A stretch of DNA of 63,223 bases from Ruminococcus sp. (GTDB lineage Bacteria > Bacillota > Clostridia > Oscillospirales > Ruminococcaceae), in the NCBI GenBank assembly GCA_015066815.1, contig SVNR01000008.1, positions 1-63,223 of the forward strand. The letters run 5' to 3'. The notes beneath the pieces were generated by a model. The model was not told the DNA's origin and searched no databases. It saw only the letters and a program-made list of their open reading frames with translations. The translations under genes were made by a program, and so were the position numbers. Each line of letters starts with the position of its first letter. The first letter of the stretch is position 1. Shown here piece after piece: positions 24,106 to 34,566 of the stretch.

Positions 24106-25899
24106 TTACATTTTCTTCTGTGCTTCTATTTTTTCTGCAAGCTCGTTAAGATATACCCAGCGTTCAGTTTTGTATTCGAGCTGTTTTTCAAGCTCGGTTT
24201 TTTTATCCGTAAGCTCCTGAAGCTTCACATAGTCACTTGACTGCTCGGACATTTCTTTTTCACACAGAGCGATCCGGTTCTCAAGCTCCTCGATATCAGC
24301 ATCAATGGTTTCATACTCACGCATTTCCTTGAAGGAAAACTTAAGGCTGTGGCTTTTCTTTTCCCTGGCAGCAGGAGCAGAGGCCGTATCCTTATCAGCT
24401 GATTTTTTTATTTGCCTTTTTTCCTTCGTCTTTTCTGCATAATCACTGTAGTTTCCTGTATAACAGGTGATAACACCGTTTTCACCGACTTCAAAAATCG
24501 AATGAACTACCTTATCAAGAAAATATCTGTCATGTGAAACAGTTATAACAGCTCCCGGGAACTCTTCTATGTAGTCCTCTAAAATTCTCAGCGTCTCGAT
24601 ATCAAGGTCGTTTGTAGGCTCGTCAAGCAGCAGTATATTAGGAGCTTTCATAAGTATACTCAGAAGATACAGTCTTCTTTTTTCTCCACCGCTCAGTCTG
24701 CCTATAAGACTCTGCTGAAGATCAGGATAAAACAGAAAACGTTCAAGCATCTGTGAAGCAGAAAAAGTTCCGTCTGATGTTTTTACAGAATCTGAAATAT
24801 CACGAATAAAGTCAAAAACCTTATGGTCCTCATCAAGCTCTTCCGAAGTCTGTGTAAAGTAGCCGATAGTTACGGTTTCTCCTGTTTCGACCTCGCCGCT
24901 GTCAGGAGTAAGCTTTTTTGCTATTATATTGAGCAGAGTTGACTTCCCTGCTCCGTTATGTCCGATTATACCTATACGATCGTTTCTCAGAATAATATAA
25001 GAAAAATCATCTATGACTGTTTTGGGTCCGAAGCTTTTTCTTATGTTTTTAAGCTCAATGGTTTTCTTTCCCAGTCTTCCTGACAAGGCGGATATTTTTG
25101 CAGTATCATCATACTCAGGCGCTGACTGTGCCTTAAGCTCGTTATACCGTTCTATTCTGTCCTTGCTTTTAGTGCCTCTTGCACGTGCACCGCGCATGAT
25201 CCACTGATATTCACGTCGGAGTATGGACTGACGTTTTCTTTCGCTTGCTTCAGCCATTTCTTCCTTTTGTGCTTTTAGCTCAAGGTACTTTGAAAAATTA
25301 GCTTCATAGGTGTAGAGCTTACCTCTTGAAAGCTCTGTTATTCTGGTAACCACTCTTTCGAGAAAGTATCTGTCATGAGTAATCATGATGATCCCGCCGG
25401 AAAACTTGTTGAGTCTGTTTTCAAGCCATGAAACCATCTCACTGTCAAGATGGTTTGTAGGTTCGTCAAGGATAAGTACATCGGCAGGATGTATAAGTGC
25501 TGAAGCAAGAGCAACACGTTTACGCTGGCCTCCCGAGAGCGAGCCTATGATCGCATCAAAGTCACTTATACCAAGCTTGTTAAGCATTGCCTTTGCTTCA
25601 TATTCGTTTACTTCTCTGTATTCAGAAGGCATATCTGCAAGAACCTGCTCTATAACTGTACGGTTTTCATTCATTTCCGGGTCCTGTGGAAGATATGATA
25701 TCTGAAGGTCCGGTTTTAAAGCGATAGTTCCGCTGTCTGCATGTGATACTCCTGCAAGAATTTTTAAAAGCGTGCTTTTTCCGGTTCCGTTTATTCCGAT
25801 AATACCGATACGGTCTCCTTCATTAAGATAAACCGAAACACCGTCAAGGAGCTGTTTCATTCCATAGTTCTTTGAAATTTTTTCTGCTGATATTAACAT
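24106..25899 (-). CDS. ABC-F family ATPase (Uup/YdiF-like)
   Basis: 597 residues with two ABC domains and no membrane segment. Walker A motifs GINGTGKST and GHNGAGKST; signatures LSGGQRKRVALASAL and LSGGEKRRLYLLSIL; Walker B LILDEPTNHLD and LLLDEPTNDLD; both followed by S/THDRYFL. The linker is charged and helical (YLELKAQKEEMAEASERKRQ), and the last 90 residues are a coiled coil as in Uup. ABC-F proteins act on ribosomes. ATG 25899 is chosen over a TTG one codon earlier; it sits 3 bp after the stop of the V-ATPase D gene and is coupled to it. Confidence 0.93.
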   Translation of the reverse strand: MLISAEKISKNYGMKQLLDGVSVYLNEGDRIGIIGINGTGKSTLLKILAGVSHADSGTIALKPDLQISYLPQDPEMNENRTVIEQVLADMPSEYREVNEYEAKAMLNKLGISDFDAIIGSLSGGQRKRVALASALIHPADVLILDEPTNHLDSEMVSWLENRLNKFSGGIIMITHDRYFLERVVTRITELSRGKLYTYEANFSKYLELKAQKEEMAEASERKRQSILRREYQWIMRGARARGTKSKDRIERYNELKAQSAPEYDDTAKISALSGRLGKKTIELKNIRKSFGPKTVIDDFSYIILRNDRIGIIGHNGAGKSTLLNIIAKKLTPDSGEVETGETVTIGYFTQTSEELDEDHKVFDFIRDISDSVKTSDGTFSASQMLERFLFYPDLQQSLIGRLSGGEKRRLYLLSILMKAPNILLLDEPTNDLDIETLRILEDYIEEFPGAVITVSHDRYFLDKVVHSIFEVGENGVITCYTGNYSDYAEKTKEKRQIKKSADKDTASAPAAREKKSHSLKFSFKEMREYETIDADIEELENRIALCEKEMSEQSSDYVKLQELTDKKTELEKQLEYKTERWVYLNELAEKIEAQKKM

Positions 25900-25902
25900 C
25901 AA

Positions 25903-26526
25903 TTAGTCCTCATTTTTTTCTGATTTTCGTGTCTTGATAACCTTGAGTCTTGAAAACTCTTCTCTTTCCTTTTCTTCAAGACTATCGCTGATATATTTTG
26001 ATATTCCCGTAAACTTCGGAATAAGAATATTTTTGAGTGCGTTTGCACGCTTCTGGGTCTTTTTTATGGCAACAGCAAGACGGTATATCCCGTTTTCGAC
26101 TTCGGCAAGCTTAGCTGTCATAACCTTTACACGGCTGAAAAGAATATATGCCTCATCAAGCTCTGCGTTAGTATCATAAAACCCATATGGTGCTACCGGC
26201 ATAACAGGTTCAATGCTTACCATAGGTATCTCAACACCCATGACACTTCTGTAGCTTACAGAAAGACTTTCCTCCACAGGAACTGCCTTTGCAAAGGTTT
26301 CTATCAGACCAAGCCTTACGTTTGCTTCCTGAAGAGCACTGTACGCCTTCTTATACGTTTCTTCTATCTCAAACCTTATCTCGTTTGCTGAATCAACAAG
26401 CTCCATAAGCTCTCTTATAAGGATGTTTCTTTTTCTGCTCATCAGCTCATATCCAAGTCTTGACAAAGCAAGATCTTTTTTAGCTTTCATCAGATTTCCT
26501 TTGGTAGGAAAAATCTGTTCGGTCAC
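25903..26526 (-). CDS. ntpD: V/A-type ATPase subunit D (central stalk)
   Basis: 207 residues. The start is a GTG with AAGGAGATGATTTT in front; it keeps the family opening PTKGNLMKAKKDLALSRLGYELMSRKRNILIRELM. The C-terminus IKKTQKRANALKNILIPKF matches the second long helix of the rotor shaft. The subunit turns inside the A3B3 head. Gap to subunit B is 17 bp. Confidence 0.95.
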   Translation of the reverse strand: MTEQIFPTKGNLMKAKKDLALSRLGYELMSRKRNILIRELMELVDSANEIRFEIEETYKKAYSALQEANVRLGLIETFAKAVPVEESLSVSYRSVMGVEIPMVSIEPVMPVAPYGFYDTNAELDEAYILFSRVKVMTAKLAEVENGIYRLAVAIKKTQKRANALKNILIPKFTGISKYISDSLEEKEREEFSRLKVIKTRKSEKNED

Positions 26527-26543
26527 AAAATCATCTCCTTATA

Positions 26544-27938
26544 TCAAAGAAATCTTTTTGCAGCTTCCGGATCATATTTTTCATTCAGAAGCTTTTCATC
26601 AACACGGTCAAGCTCGGATGCAGGAAGAAGCGAAAGCAGTGCCCAGCCGAGATCAAGCGTCTGTTCTATTGTACGGTTTTCATCAAAGCCCTGGTTTATA
26701 AAATGCTTTTCAAACTGTACACCGAACATCATATACTGTTTATCTGTATCCGAAAGCTCCTCTTCTCCGATAACGGCAGCGAGTGAACGTGCTTCCTGCA
26801 CTCTTGCATAGCATGCAAAAAGCTGATTTGCAACAGCTGAATGATCGGAGCGTGTATAACCCTCACCTATACCGTCCTTCATGAGTCGTGAAAGCGACGG
26901 AAGAACCGAGATAGCCGGATAGGTACCTGTCTGATCAAGGTTTCTGTCAAAAACTATCTGTCCCTCTGTTATATATCCGGTCAGGTCAGGAACAGGATGA
27001 GTTATATCATCGTTTGGCATGGTCAGGATAGGTATCTGCGTTACGCTTCCCTGTGAGCCCTTTATTATACCGGCTCTTTCATAGATAGAAGCAAGATCCG
27101 AATAAAGATATCCCGGATATCCTTTTCTACCCGGAATCTCACCCTTGGATGAGCTGTATTCACGAAGCGCCTCAGCATAAGAGGTCATATCAGTCAGTAT
27201 AACGAGAATATGCATATTTTTTTCGTATGCAAGATACTCTGCTGCTGTCAGCGCACATCTTGGGGTAAGAATTCTCTCTATGATAGGGTCGTTAGCAAGA
27301 TTAAGAAACATTACAACGTTTTGCAGTACGCCGCTTTCTTCAAAGCTTTTTCTGAAATAATCAGCTACATCACGCTTAACGCCCATAGCTCCGAACACTA
27401 CAGCAAACTCCTGACCGCTGTCATCTGCTATCTGTGCCTGCCTTACAAGCTGAACGGCAAGCTTATTGTGAGATAGACCTGAGCCTGAAAAGATAGGCAG
27501 CTTCTGCCCTCTTATCAGAGTCATAAGACAGTCAATAGATGAAATCCCTGTACGGATATAGTTTCTTGGATATGTTCTGGAAACCGGATTAAGAGGTTTA
27601 CCGTTTATATCTGCGTACTTTTCCGGATAAATATATCCGAGGTTATCTATCGGTTTTCCTGCACCGTTAAAAACTCGTCCGAGTATATCCTTAGAAAGAG
27701 GAATTTCAAGCGGTTTTCCGGTAAATGATGTTTTTGTATTCTTTAGAGAAAGACCCTTTGTTCCTTCAAAAACCTGAAGGATCACCTTGTCTCCCATTAT
27801 TTCTACCACACGGCCTATACGTTCTGTTCCGTCGTCAAGCTTTATTGACGCAACCTCCTCATATCCTACGCCGTTTACATTTTCAAGCGCTATAAGAGGT
27901 CCGGAAACCTGATTTAAACCTACATACTGTAAACTCAT
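26544..27938 (-). CDS. ntpB: V/A-type ATPase subunit B (non-catalytic)
   Basis: 464 residues, standard length. Typical stretches: [60 protein letters not shown] (no intact P-loop, as expected for B), [44 protein letters not shown], and [19 protein letters not shown]. It overlaps the A gene by 4 bp (ATGA), a sign of tight coupling so that A and B are made in equal amounts. Confidence 0.97.
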   Translation of the reverse strand: MSLQYVGLNQVSGPLIALENVNGVGYEEVASIKLDDGTERIGRVVEIMGDKVILQVFEGTKGLSLKNTKTSFTGKPLEIPLSKDILGRVFNGAGKPIDNLGYIYPEKYADINGKPLNPVSRTYPRNYIRTGISSIDCLMTLIRGQKLPIFSGSGLSHNKLAVQLVRQAQIADDSGQEFAVVFGAMGVKRDVADYFRKSFEESGVLQNVVMFLNLANDPIIERILTPRCALTAAEYLAYEKNMHILVILTDMTSYAEALREYSSSKGEIPGRKGYPGYLYSDLASIYERAGIIKGSQGSVTQIPILTMPNDDITHPVPDLTGYITEGQIVFDRNLDQTGTYPAISVLPSLSRLMKDGIGEGYTRSDHSAVANQLFACYARVQEARSLAAVIGEEELSDTDKQYMMFGVQFEKHFINQGFDENRTIEQTLDLGWALLSLLPASELDRVDEKLLNEKYDPEAAKRFL

Positions 27939-29713
27939 TTTTCAGACCTCCATCCATCCTCAACATTCAGTTTGTTAATCGTATCGGATATTTCTGTAAA
28001 ATAATTATCAAAAAGCTCAGGTTTGTCGTTTGGAATATCGTATTTTATTTTTATAACTTTTTCCATTATTCCTGTTTTTACTATACTGCTTACACTCTTT
28101 CCTTCAGAAACAGCACGTTTTGCTTCAGAATAAAGATGAATGATCGCCTTCATCATAAGCAGCTGTTTGGTAAGAGGAACAAAGGTGTCGTCCTTGTGAT
28201 ATGCGTTCTGCTGTAAAAATCCCACACGAACGACCTTTGCTATTTCGATTATGAGCTTCTGGTCGTCAGGAAGAACATCAGAACCTATAAGCTTTACTAT
28301 CTCCATGAGCTTGTTCTCTTCAACAAGAATGTTTGATATTTCCTGTCTGTATTCCATAAAATCAGGCCCTGCGTTATGAATGTAGAATTCAGCAAGATCC
28401 TCTGTATATTCGCTGTAGCTTGTAGTCCAGTTTATAGCCGGATAATGTCTCGCATACGCAAGTGACTTGTCAAGAGTCCAGAAGCAGCGAACAAATCTTT
28501 TTGTGTTCTGTGTGACAGGCTCTGAAAAGTCAGAACCCTGCGGAGAAACAGCACCTATTATTGTGACAGAGCCTTCTTTTCCTGACAGTGTTTTCATATA
28601 TCCTGCACGTTCGTAAAACTCAGACAGTCTTGATGGAAGATATGCCGGAAAACCTTCTTCGGCAGGCATTTCTTCAAGACGTCCCGAAATCTCTCTGAGA
28701 GCCTCTGCCCATCTTGATGTGGAGTCCGCCATTATGGCTATATGATATCCCATATCACGATAATACTCTGCAAGAGTTATGCCTGTATATATGGATGCTT
28801 CTCTTGCCGCAACAGGCATGTTTGAAGTGTTTGCTATAAGTACCGTTCTGTCAGTAAGAGGACGGTTTGTCTTAGGGTCGATAAGCTCGGAAAACTCCTC
28901 AAGAACCTGAGTCATTTCATTTCCTCGTTCACCACAGCCTATATACACTATGATATCAGCATCACACCACTTTGCAAGCTGATGCTGAGTCATGGTCTTA
29001 CCTGTACCGAAGCCGCCCGGAATAGCCGCCGTTCCGCCCTTGGCTATAGGAAGAATAGTATCTATTACTCGCTGTCCTGTTATAAGAGGTCTGGATATAA
29101 GCATTCTTTCAGCAACCGGACGAGGCTGTCTTATAGGCCACTTCTGACAGAGTGTAAGAGGTATTTCTTTACCTTTTTTGTTTCTGATAACGCATATTTC
29201 GTCGTTTATGCTATAGCTTCCGTTTTCCTTTTTTGAAACGACCTCACCCTCAAGCAGCGGAGACAACATACAGTAATGACGTATAACAGAGGTTTCCGGA
29301 CAGCTCGCATATATCATACCGCCCTTAAGATAATCGCCTATCTCAACTGTTATTTCTGTCTCGTATTTTTTTTCTGTATCAAGCGATTCAACGTTTGCAC
29401 CTTCCGAAATAAACGCACCGCCTGAAACATCCGCTATCTTCAGAAGCGGTCGTTCTATTCCGTCAAAAATATTTGAGATTATTCCCGGTCCGAGCGTTAC
29501 GCACATAGGCGAGCCTGTAGGATAAACCGGTTCACCTATCTTAAGACCTGTTGTTGTTTCATACACCTGGATAGTTGTAAATTCATCAGTGATAGATATT
29601 ACTTCGCCTATGAGTTTTTTGTTACCCACATAAACCATCTCAAGCATTGAAAAATCCTTGGTATTTTTTATTTTTACGACCGGTCCGTTGATCGCATAAA
29701 CAATGTTCTGCAT
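27935..29713 (-). CDS. ntpA: V/A-type ATPase subunit A (catalytic)
   Basis: 592 residues. Walker [18 protein letters not shown] at about 235; Walker B region [19 protein letters not shown]; the non-homologous insert (about 110-190) that marks V/A-type A subunits over F-type beta is present ([22 protein letters not shown]). It hydrolyses or makes ATP in the peripheral head. The start follows a GGGGTGAAATGAT ribosome site, 15 bp after subunit E. Confidence 0.97.
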   Translation of the reverse strand: MQNIVYAINGPVVKIKNTKDFSMLEMVYVGNKKLIGEVISITDEFTTIQVYETTTGLKIGEPVYPTGSPMCVTLGPGIISNIFDGIERPLLKIADVSGGAFISEGANVESLDTEKKYETEITVEIGDYLKGGMIYASCPETSVIRHYCMLSPLLEGEVVSKKENGSYSINDEICVIRNKKGKEIPLTLCQKWPIRQPRPVAERMLISRPLITGQRVIDTILPIAKGGTAAIPGGFGTGKTMTQHQLAKWCDADIIVYIGCGERGNEMTQVLEEFSELIDPKTNRPLTDRTVLIANTSNMPVAAREASIYTGITLAEYYRDMGYHIAIMADSTSRWAEALREISGRLEEMPAEEGFPAYLPSRLSEFYERAGYMKTLSGKEGSVTIIGAVSPQGSDFSEPVTQNTKRFVRCFWTLDKSLAYARHYPAINWTTSYSEYTEDLAEFYIHNAGPDFMEYRQEISNILVEENKLMEIVKLIGSDVLPDDQKLIIEIAKVVRVGFLQQNAYHKDDTFVPLTKQLLMMKAIIHLYSEAKRAVSEGKSVSSIVKTGIMEKVIKIKYDIPNDKPELFDNYFTEISDTINKLNVEDGWRSEK

Positions 29714-29728
29714 ATCATTTCACCCCTT

Positions 29729-30304
29729 TTATGCAAGCTTATACTTTGAAGCAAAGCTTTTTTTCTGTTCTTCAAGCATATCGTCTATTGTTTTGTTTAT
29801 AAGAACGGAAGTGTTTTTATTATAGACAGACAAGCCTCCATAAACGATATTATCGTCTGTTTCAAGCGAGCATTCGGGACCGATGAGCTTTCTGAGTCCT
29901 GCTTCAAACTTCATATCTTTTTTTCTTATAAAAACAACAGTGTCAGCGCCTGTTTTCTCGTTTTTAAGAAGATTATACAGAAAATCCGGATACTCCTCTG
30001 ACTCTGTAAAGTTAAATAACTTGTCAGATATAGTGTCGAATATTTTGGCAACAAGCGACTCTCTGTAGGTAAGAACTTTTACTCTTGCTTCCTGTCTTGC
30101 TTTTGAAACAGCGATCTTGCTTTTGTAGTCTTCTTCTTTTGTACAGTTTTTTATTTTTGAATATGCGTCTTTGAGAGCTGTGTTTTCTGTGTTTTCAATA
30201 AGTTCTTTTCGTTTTTGCTCTGCCTGTTCTTCTATCTGTGCTATTTGTTTATCTATTTCAAGATTTACAGCTTCAATAAATTCTTCAAGATTTGTTTCTT
30301 TCAT
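29729..30304 (-). CDS. ntpE: V/A-type ATPase subunit E (peripheral stalk)
   Basis: 191 residues from MKETNLEEFIEAVNLEIDKQIAQ, preferred because GGAAGGAT lies just upstream; a Met 14 codons earlier lacks a site. The N-terminal half is a long charged helix (QIEEQAEQKRKELIENTENTALKDAYSKIK), the C-terminal half an alpha/beta domain ending LEEQKKSFASKYKLA. This is the E half of the EG stator. Similarity to the family is structural rather than strong by sequence. Confidence 0.88.
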   Translation of the reverse strand: MKETNLEEFIEAVNLEIDKQIAQIEEQAEQKRKELIENTENTALKDAYSKIKNCTKEEDYKSKIAVSKARQEARVKVLTYRESLVAKIFDTISDKLFNFTESEEYPDFLYNLLKNEKTGADTVVFIRKKDMKFEAGLRKLIGPECSLETDDNIVYGGLSVYNKNTSVLINKTIDDMLEEQKKSFASKYKLA

Positions 30305-30355
30305 AGAACGATCCTTCCCTTCTTTTCTGGTATAAAAAGCAGACATCCATCTCTG

Positions 30356-30664
30356 CTATATTCTGATGCCTATCGCTTCACGAACATACTGTGAGATGGA
30401 TGTCGAAATATGAGACGAGCCATGCCTGTCAGGGATCTCGATGATAAGCGGATATTTTCTGTTGAGCTTCAGATCATAAACCATATCCGAAGATTCAGTG
30501 ATAAGCTTCTGTGTTATGAGAATAACAGCAATCTCACTGTCAGAAAGCGCGTTGTTCAGCGCATCCCTAACCTCGTGCTTCTCGTGAACAACGACACCTT
30601 CTATTCCGCTCAGTCTCATACCGATAAGAGTATCAATATTATCACTGATAAGAAAAAACTTCAT
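30356..30664 (-). CDS. ntpF: V/A-type ATPase subunit F
   Basis: 102 residues with the CheY-like fold of F subunits: FFLISDNIDTLIGMRLSGIEGVVV at the start, SEIAVILITQKL in the middle and PLIIEIPDRHGS followed by a C-terminal helix. It binds the D shaft. It ends with TAG, showing that TAG is a normal stop in this genome. It starts 6 bp after subunit K. Confidence 0.93.
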   Translation of the reverse strand: MKFFLISDNIDTLIGMRLSGIEGVVVHEKHEVRDALNNALSDSEIAVILITQKLITESSDMVYDLKLNRKYPLIIEIPDRHGSSHISTSISQYVREAIGIRI

Positions 30665-30670
30665 AAATAC

Positions 30671-31108
30671 TCAGACCTTACCAATAATCATAAATGCGAT
30701 GATAAATCCGTAAAGAGCAACACCTTCACCAAGAGCAACGAAGATAAGAGACTTCGCAAAGGATTTTGGTTCTTCAGCAACAGCACCGATAGCAGCAGGA
30801 GCACCGGAAGCAACAGCAATACCACAGCCTATTGAACCAAGACCTACTGAAAGTGCAGCAGCAATATATGCAAGACCGGCGTTGTTGTTTACAGCCTGAG
30901 CAGTCGCTTCTGCTGTTTCAGCGCTTACAAAACCGCCTATAGGGAAAATAACTGCAAGTGCCATAACCGCAAAAAACGAACAAAGATTAAGTATGATAGC
31001 ATTTTTAGCTTTTTTGGGAGATTTCCTTTTGCTTATAAGAGCTATAAAGGGCAGTGATATTATGCAAAGAATCAATAATGGCATTAAAGCAAGTTCTAAA
31101 AAGTTCAT
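30671..31108 (-). CDS. ntpK: V/A-type ATPase subunit K (membrane rotor proteolipid)
   Basis: 145 residues, four membrane segments: LLILCIISLPFIALIS, NLCSFFAVMALAVIFPIGGF, AGLAYIAAALSVGLGSIGCGIAVASGAPAAIGAV, and SLIFVALGEGVALYGFIIAFMII. The ion-binding carboxylate is the Glu in LGEGVALYG of the last helix; the first hairpin lacks one, so there is one site per four helices. Whether it carries sodium or protons cannot be told with confidence. 98 bp separate it from subunit I, and a dispersed repeat fills that gap. Confidence 0.95.
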   Translation of the reverse strand: MNFLELALMPLLILCIISLPFIALISKRKSPKKAKNAIILNLCSFFAVMALAVIFPIGGFVSAETAEATAQAVNNNAGLAYIAAALSVGLGSIGCGIAVASGAPAAIGAVAEEPKSFAKSLIFVALGEGVALYGFIIAFMIIGKV

Positions 31109-31140
31109 GTTTTTTTACTCCGTTTCTTTAAAATATAATG

Positions 31141-31189
31141 ATTAGCCGATATGCACATAGCTTTCGTAATAAGCAAATGTACAAGGCAA
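31141..31189. repeat. Dispersed intergenic repeat, copy C, inside the ATPase operon
   Basis: The minus strand reads TTGCCTTGTACATTTG, then TACGAAAGCTATGTGCA, then TATCGGCTAAT. It is the best full copy of the long block and matches H (55448) and J (49445) through CGAAAGCT-AGTGCA. It sits in the only sizeable gap of the operon, between the subunit I stop and subunit K. Confidence 0.75.
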
Positions 31190-31206
31190 TTAAGAATAAA
31201 TATGAT

Positions 31207-33144
31207 TTATTCAAATTCGGTACTGTAGTTTACACGGACAGGCTCAAAGGCTTTTCCGTCTCCTTCGTAGCATCTTGAGAATATTTCGTAGAACTCAAGT
31301 CTCAGTATCTGTATGCCCGAAAGCATACCTTCCATACCTATTACAAAAATATTTCCAAGAACAACTATTATTGGTGACGCTCCTTCATACATTTCAGAAA
31401 GAAGCATTACAACTGACATCATAGCCGCATGTGACAATACGAAACCGCCTATTCTTACGAAAGAAAGAGTGTTTGTTACATATCCGAGCAAAAACTCAAA
31501 AACTTCAAAAAAGTTGGAGGCAATAAAATCTCCGATACCCTCTGATTTGAATTTTTTCCGGCTTACAAGGCATCCGAGCGGTTCTCTGAACATCATCACA
31601 AGCAACGGAAGTACTATAAGAAGTACGATAAACAAAGGACTGAGGACGTTTTTATCAAAAAGCATCAGCGAAACAGCAGCATATAGTATTGATATGAAAA
31701 ATACAAGCCCTATAACACCGTTGTTTCCGAAGACAGCAGCCTCATAGTCCTTTTTCTTCAATGAAGTTACAATGTTTATCAGGATAGATATTATTATGAG
31801 CATAACACCTATACCTATTGCGGCACCAAGTACAACTCCTACATTATCCATGACCTCAATAGGCTTTTCTTCAAAACCTATTGCTCTGAACATCGGATCA
31901 AGAAGATGCTCAAATCCAAAAACAGATCCGTATATCAGTCCGAAAAACGCACTGGATATTCCTATACGAGAAATAATAGCACATAGCTTGTTCTTGGTTT
32001 TCTTGTAAAGAAGTGCACCGATTATTGATATTACAATACCTTGTCCGAGATCACCGAACATTATTCCGAAAAGAAGTGTATACGAAATCGCTACAAGATT
32101 TACGGGATTGAAGCCGTTATAGGACGGAAGTCCGTACATCTCTACAAACAGAGAAAAAGGATTTGTAAACCTGTTTGTTTTAAGCTTAACAGGAACGGAC
32201 AGACTTTTTTCCGAATCAGGAGGCCTTAACTCTACAGAAACTCCTGAAATCTTATGGAGTGATTTTGAAAAATCCTCTGAATCTTTCTCTGTTACAAAAC
32301 CTATCATAAGAAACTTGTCGTCTATAACAGAGGCTTTGGAACGAAGTTCAAAACAATCATGCAGATATTTTATTCTGCAAAAAACCTTGTTTATTTTTTC
32401 TTTTTCTGTCTCAATAAGTTTTTCACGACAGTTTTTCAGTTTTTCAAGTCTTTCACAGGCTTCGTTATGTCTTGAGTTGATATCTGATATTTCTTCATCC
32501 GGTTTCCCCGTAACATAATCAGGAAGCCATATCCTTTCAAAATACAGATCCGAGAAAATCTTATCAGCCTTTTTCAGAACTGAAACAGGGGCAAAATACA
32601 TTCCCCAGTAAAAATCATCATCAACGTCGTAATGAACAAAAGTAAAAATATCGTTTTTATAGTATTCAAGCTTTTTATAGCTGTCAACAGGAAGCTTGCC
32701 GAATCTGACATGTATATGCTTGCATCTGAACAATCTATCCATATCTATATTCATTCCATGAAGATGCTGAAGCTGAGTAGAAATCTGTTCGTACCGGAAC
32801 ACTGAGTTCTGTATGTCAGAAATTTCTTTGCTGAGAACTGACATTTTTTCATTTATTTCGTCAACATAATCTGACAAAGCCTCAAACGGCTCGTTAGAAA
32901 TATCTTCAAAATCAGTTTCGCAAAGCTGTATCTTATTGTCAAAATTAATTGAAATAAGCTTATCAATAACTTCTCTGTACGGATTTTTTTCCTGCAGCTG
33001 TATAATTTCTTCATCATCGGACGAAAGCTCGGCCGGTACGTTTTCTATATGAAAGCACCCGCTTTCTACGCATTTTCCTATAACTCTGTCAAGAGTTCTT
33101 ATACGTCCTGTAATATTTACAAGCTTCATTTTTTCTATTGACAT
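31207..33144 (-). CDS. ntpI: V/A-type ATPase subunit I (membrane stator)
   Basis: 645 residues. The N-terminal half is soluble and helical (MSIEKMKLVNITGRIRTLDRVIGKCVESG; coiled ISDINSRHNEACERLEKLKNCREKLIETEKEKI). From about 350 follow seven or eight membrane segments, starting LFGIMFGDLGQGIVISIIGALL, the highly conserved FG-x-M-x-GDxGxG motif, and including SFVRIGGFVLSHAAMMSVV with the functional Arg. It forms the ion half-channels against the K ring. Confidence 0.96.
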   Translation of the reverse strand: MSIEKMKLVNITGRIRTLDRVIGKCVESGCFHIENVPAELSSDDEEIIQLQEKNPYREVIDKLISINFDNKIQLCETDFEDISNEPFEALSDYVDEINEKMSVLSKEISDIQNSVFRYEQISTQLQHLHGMNIDMDRLFRCKHIHVRFGKLPVDSYKKLEYYKNDIFTFVHYDVDDDFYWGMYFAPVSVLKKADKIFSDLYFERIWLPDYVTGKPDEEISDINSRHNEACERLEKLKNCREKLIETEKEKINKVFCRIKYLHDCFELRSKASVIDDKFLMIGFVTEKDSEDFSKSLHKISGVSVELRPPDSEKSLSVPVKLKTNRFTNPFSLFVEMYGLPSYNGFNPVNLVAISYTLLFGIMFGDLGQGIVISIIGALLYKKTKNKLCAIISRIGISSAFFGLIYGSVFGFEHLLDPMFRAIGFEEKPIEVMDNVGVVLGAAIGIGVMLIIISILINIVTSLKKKDYEAAVFGNNGVIGLVFFISILYAAVSLMLFDKNVLSPLFIVLLIVLPLLVMMFREPLGCLVSRKKFKSEGIGDFIASNFFEVFEFLLGYVTNTLSFVRIGGFVLSHAAMMSVVMLLSEMYEGASPIIVVLGNIFVIGMEGMLSGIQILRLEFYEIFSRCYEGDGKAFEPVRVNYSTEFE

Positions 33145-33186
33145 AATAATCCCCTCCTCGCTATTTTATAAAATCATGAGAAAAAA

Positions 33187-34236
33187 TCATGTCGGAACGA
33201 TCATATTCAGTATGCTTTCAGAGCTTCGCTTATATCTTATTCCCTCTATGATCGTTATTATATTCTGAACCTCCAGATCAAGAAGAAAAACAAGAGCATA
33301 AACACTGAGCGCTGTACTGCCGGAAAAAGCAAGTGCTTTGCGCGCCATTTTTCCCTGCAGAATCTCTATCTCTGTTTCAAAGCGTCCATGATCATCAAGA
33401 GAAAGCTTCTTGCCATAATATGTTTTAGAAAATGCATTAAGAAATCCTTCGATATCTTCATGGTTAAAAAGCTCTTCTTTTGTTTTCGCATTAAGCTTAC
33501 GGTAAACAGGAAGCAGCCTTTTTTCTATCTCCGCACCGGAAAGCTTATAGTATTTTTTCATTCGGTAACCGTTTATTATATTAATAAGGTCTACCTGAGT
33601 TCTGATAAGATTAAGCAGTTCCTCACTGTCTGCTCCCAAAGTACTTTTCTTTACTGTGCTTATCAGCCAGTCATAATAGTACGTTCTGAGAGTTATTTCG
33701 CAGTTAAGATAATCAACATGTCCTTTTTCATCTGATGTTATCTTTTTCAGTATGCTATAGTATCTTGTGTTCCGGAGTGTTCTGAGCAGGTCATCATAGC
33801 TTCTTGCTCTTGCAAGCTCTATAAGGTTTATATCAGTTTTGTTTATGAGATATGCAGGCATAGAGGATATATACTCACTTCCGGAATCTGCATTAATATG
33901 AAGAACGATACTCAGTATCTCACGGATTTCGGAAAGTACAATAAGATAATTATAGAACTGTTCACTCCTGAGCTTCTGAAAATCACATATATTAAGATAT
34001 CTCTCAAAAGAATATCTTCTTATTAATGATTCAAGATATCCTCTGTGAACAGAAGCAGTATTGACAGAAGAAAGAGCGGCAGAATACCTTGTGTTTTTTT
34101 TAAGATATTCTGCAACCTCCGATACGCTTTTTTTTGAGGCAAGCTCTTTATAATCTGCGTCAGAAAGACGGGCTCCGTGTATCGCCCTTGCACGGGCGAC
34201 TGTTGCGTTTCCTGTACTGTTATTCAACGCAGTCAC
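33187..34236 (-). CDS. ntpC: V/A-type ATPase subunit C/d (AC39-like)
   Basis: 349 residues, all helical. The opening ATVARARAIHGARLSDADYKELASKKSVSEVAEYLKKNTRY and the end DLEVQNIITIIEGIRYKRSSESILNMIVP match the AC39/NtpC family, which forms the funnel linking the rotor shaft to the K ring. It overlaps the G/H gene by 17 bp. Its place before subunit I, rather than between E and F, differs from the Enterococcus ntp order. Confidence 0.92.
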   Translation of the reverse strand: MTALNNSTGNATVARARAIHGARLSDADYKELASKKSVSEVAEYLKKNTRYSAALSSVNTASVHRGYLESLIRRYSFERYLNICDFQKLRSEQFYNYLIVLSEIREILSIVLHINADSGSEYISSMPAYLINKTDINLIELARARSYDDLLRTLRNTRYYSILKKITSDEKGHVDYLNCEITLRTYYYDWLISTVKKSTLGADSEELLNLIRTQVDLINIINGYRMKKYYKLSGAEIEKRLLPVYRKLNAKTKEELFNHEDIEGFLNAFSKTYYGKKLSLDDHGRFETEIEILQGKMARKALAFSGSTALSVYALVFLLDLEVQNIITIIEGIRYKRSSESILNMIVPT

Positions 34237-34540
34237 CTACTATCGCTCTGAATATATCTTCTTCTATGGACAAATGCAGCTTTTCATATGCTTCATCAAG
34301 CTGACGTATTTTTTTATCACATTCAGAAGTAATCTCAGAAATCTCTTTTTCGATTTCGTTTTTATGAAAAAGACGAATCTCAGATATTCTCTGTTCAGCA
34401 TCAGCTCTGGTGTTTTCTTTGATATCAGATGCTTCTCTCTCAGAGCTTCCGATTATTTTTTTGCTTCGTTCAAGTGCATCATTCAGCCGTTTGTCTGCTG
34501 CCTTGTCTATCTCAATAATCCTGTTAATTACATTCTCCAT
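34220..34540 (-). CDS. V/A-type ATPase subunit G/H (peripheral stalk)
   Basis: 106 residues from MENVINRIIEIDKAADKRLND, chosen because GGGGTGATAAA directly precedes it; an upstream GTG overlaps that site. The product is one long charged helix (ALERSKKIIGSSEREASDIKENTRADAEQRISEIRLFHKNEIEKE) as in G/H subunits that pair with E. It overlaps the C gene, supporting co-translation. Confidence 0.85.
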   Translation of the reverse strand: MENVINRIIEIDKAADKRLNDALERSKKIIGSSEREASDIKENTRADAEQRISEIRLFHKNEIEKEISEITSECDKKIRQLDEAYEKLHLSIEEDIFRAIVGDCVE

Positions 34541-34566
34541 TTTATCACCCCACACATCGGCTGATA

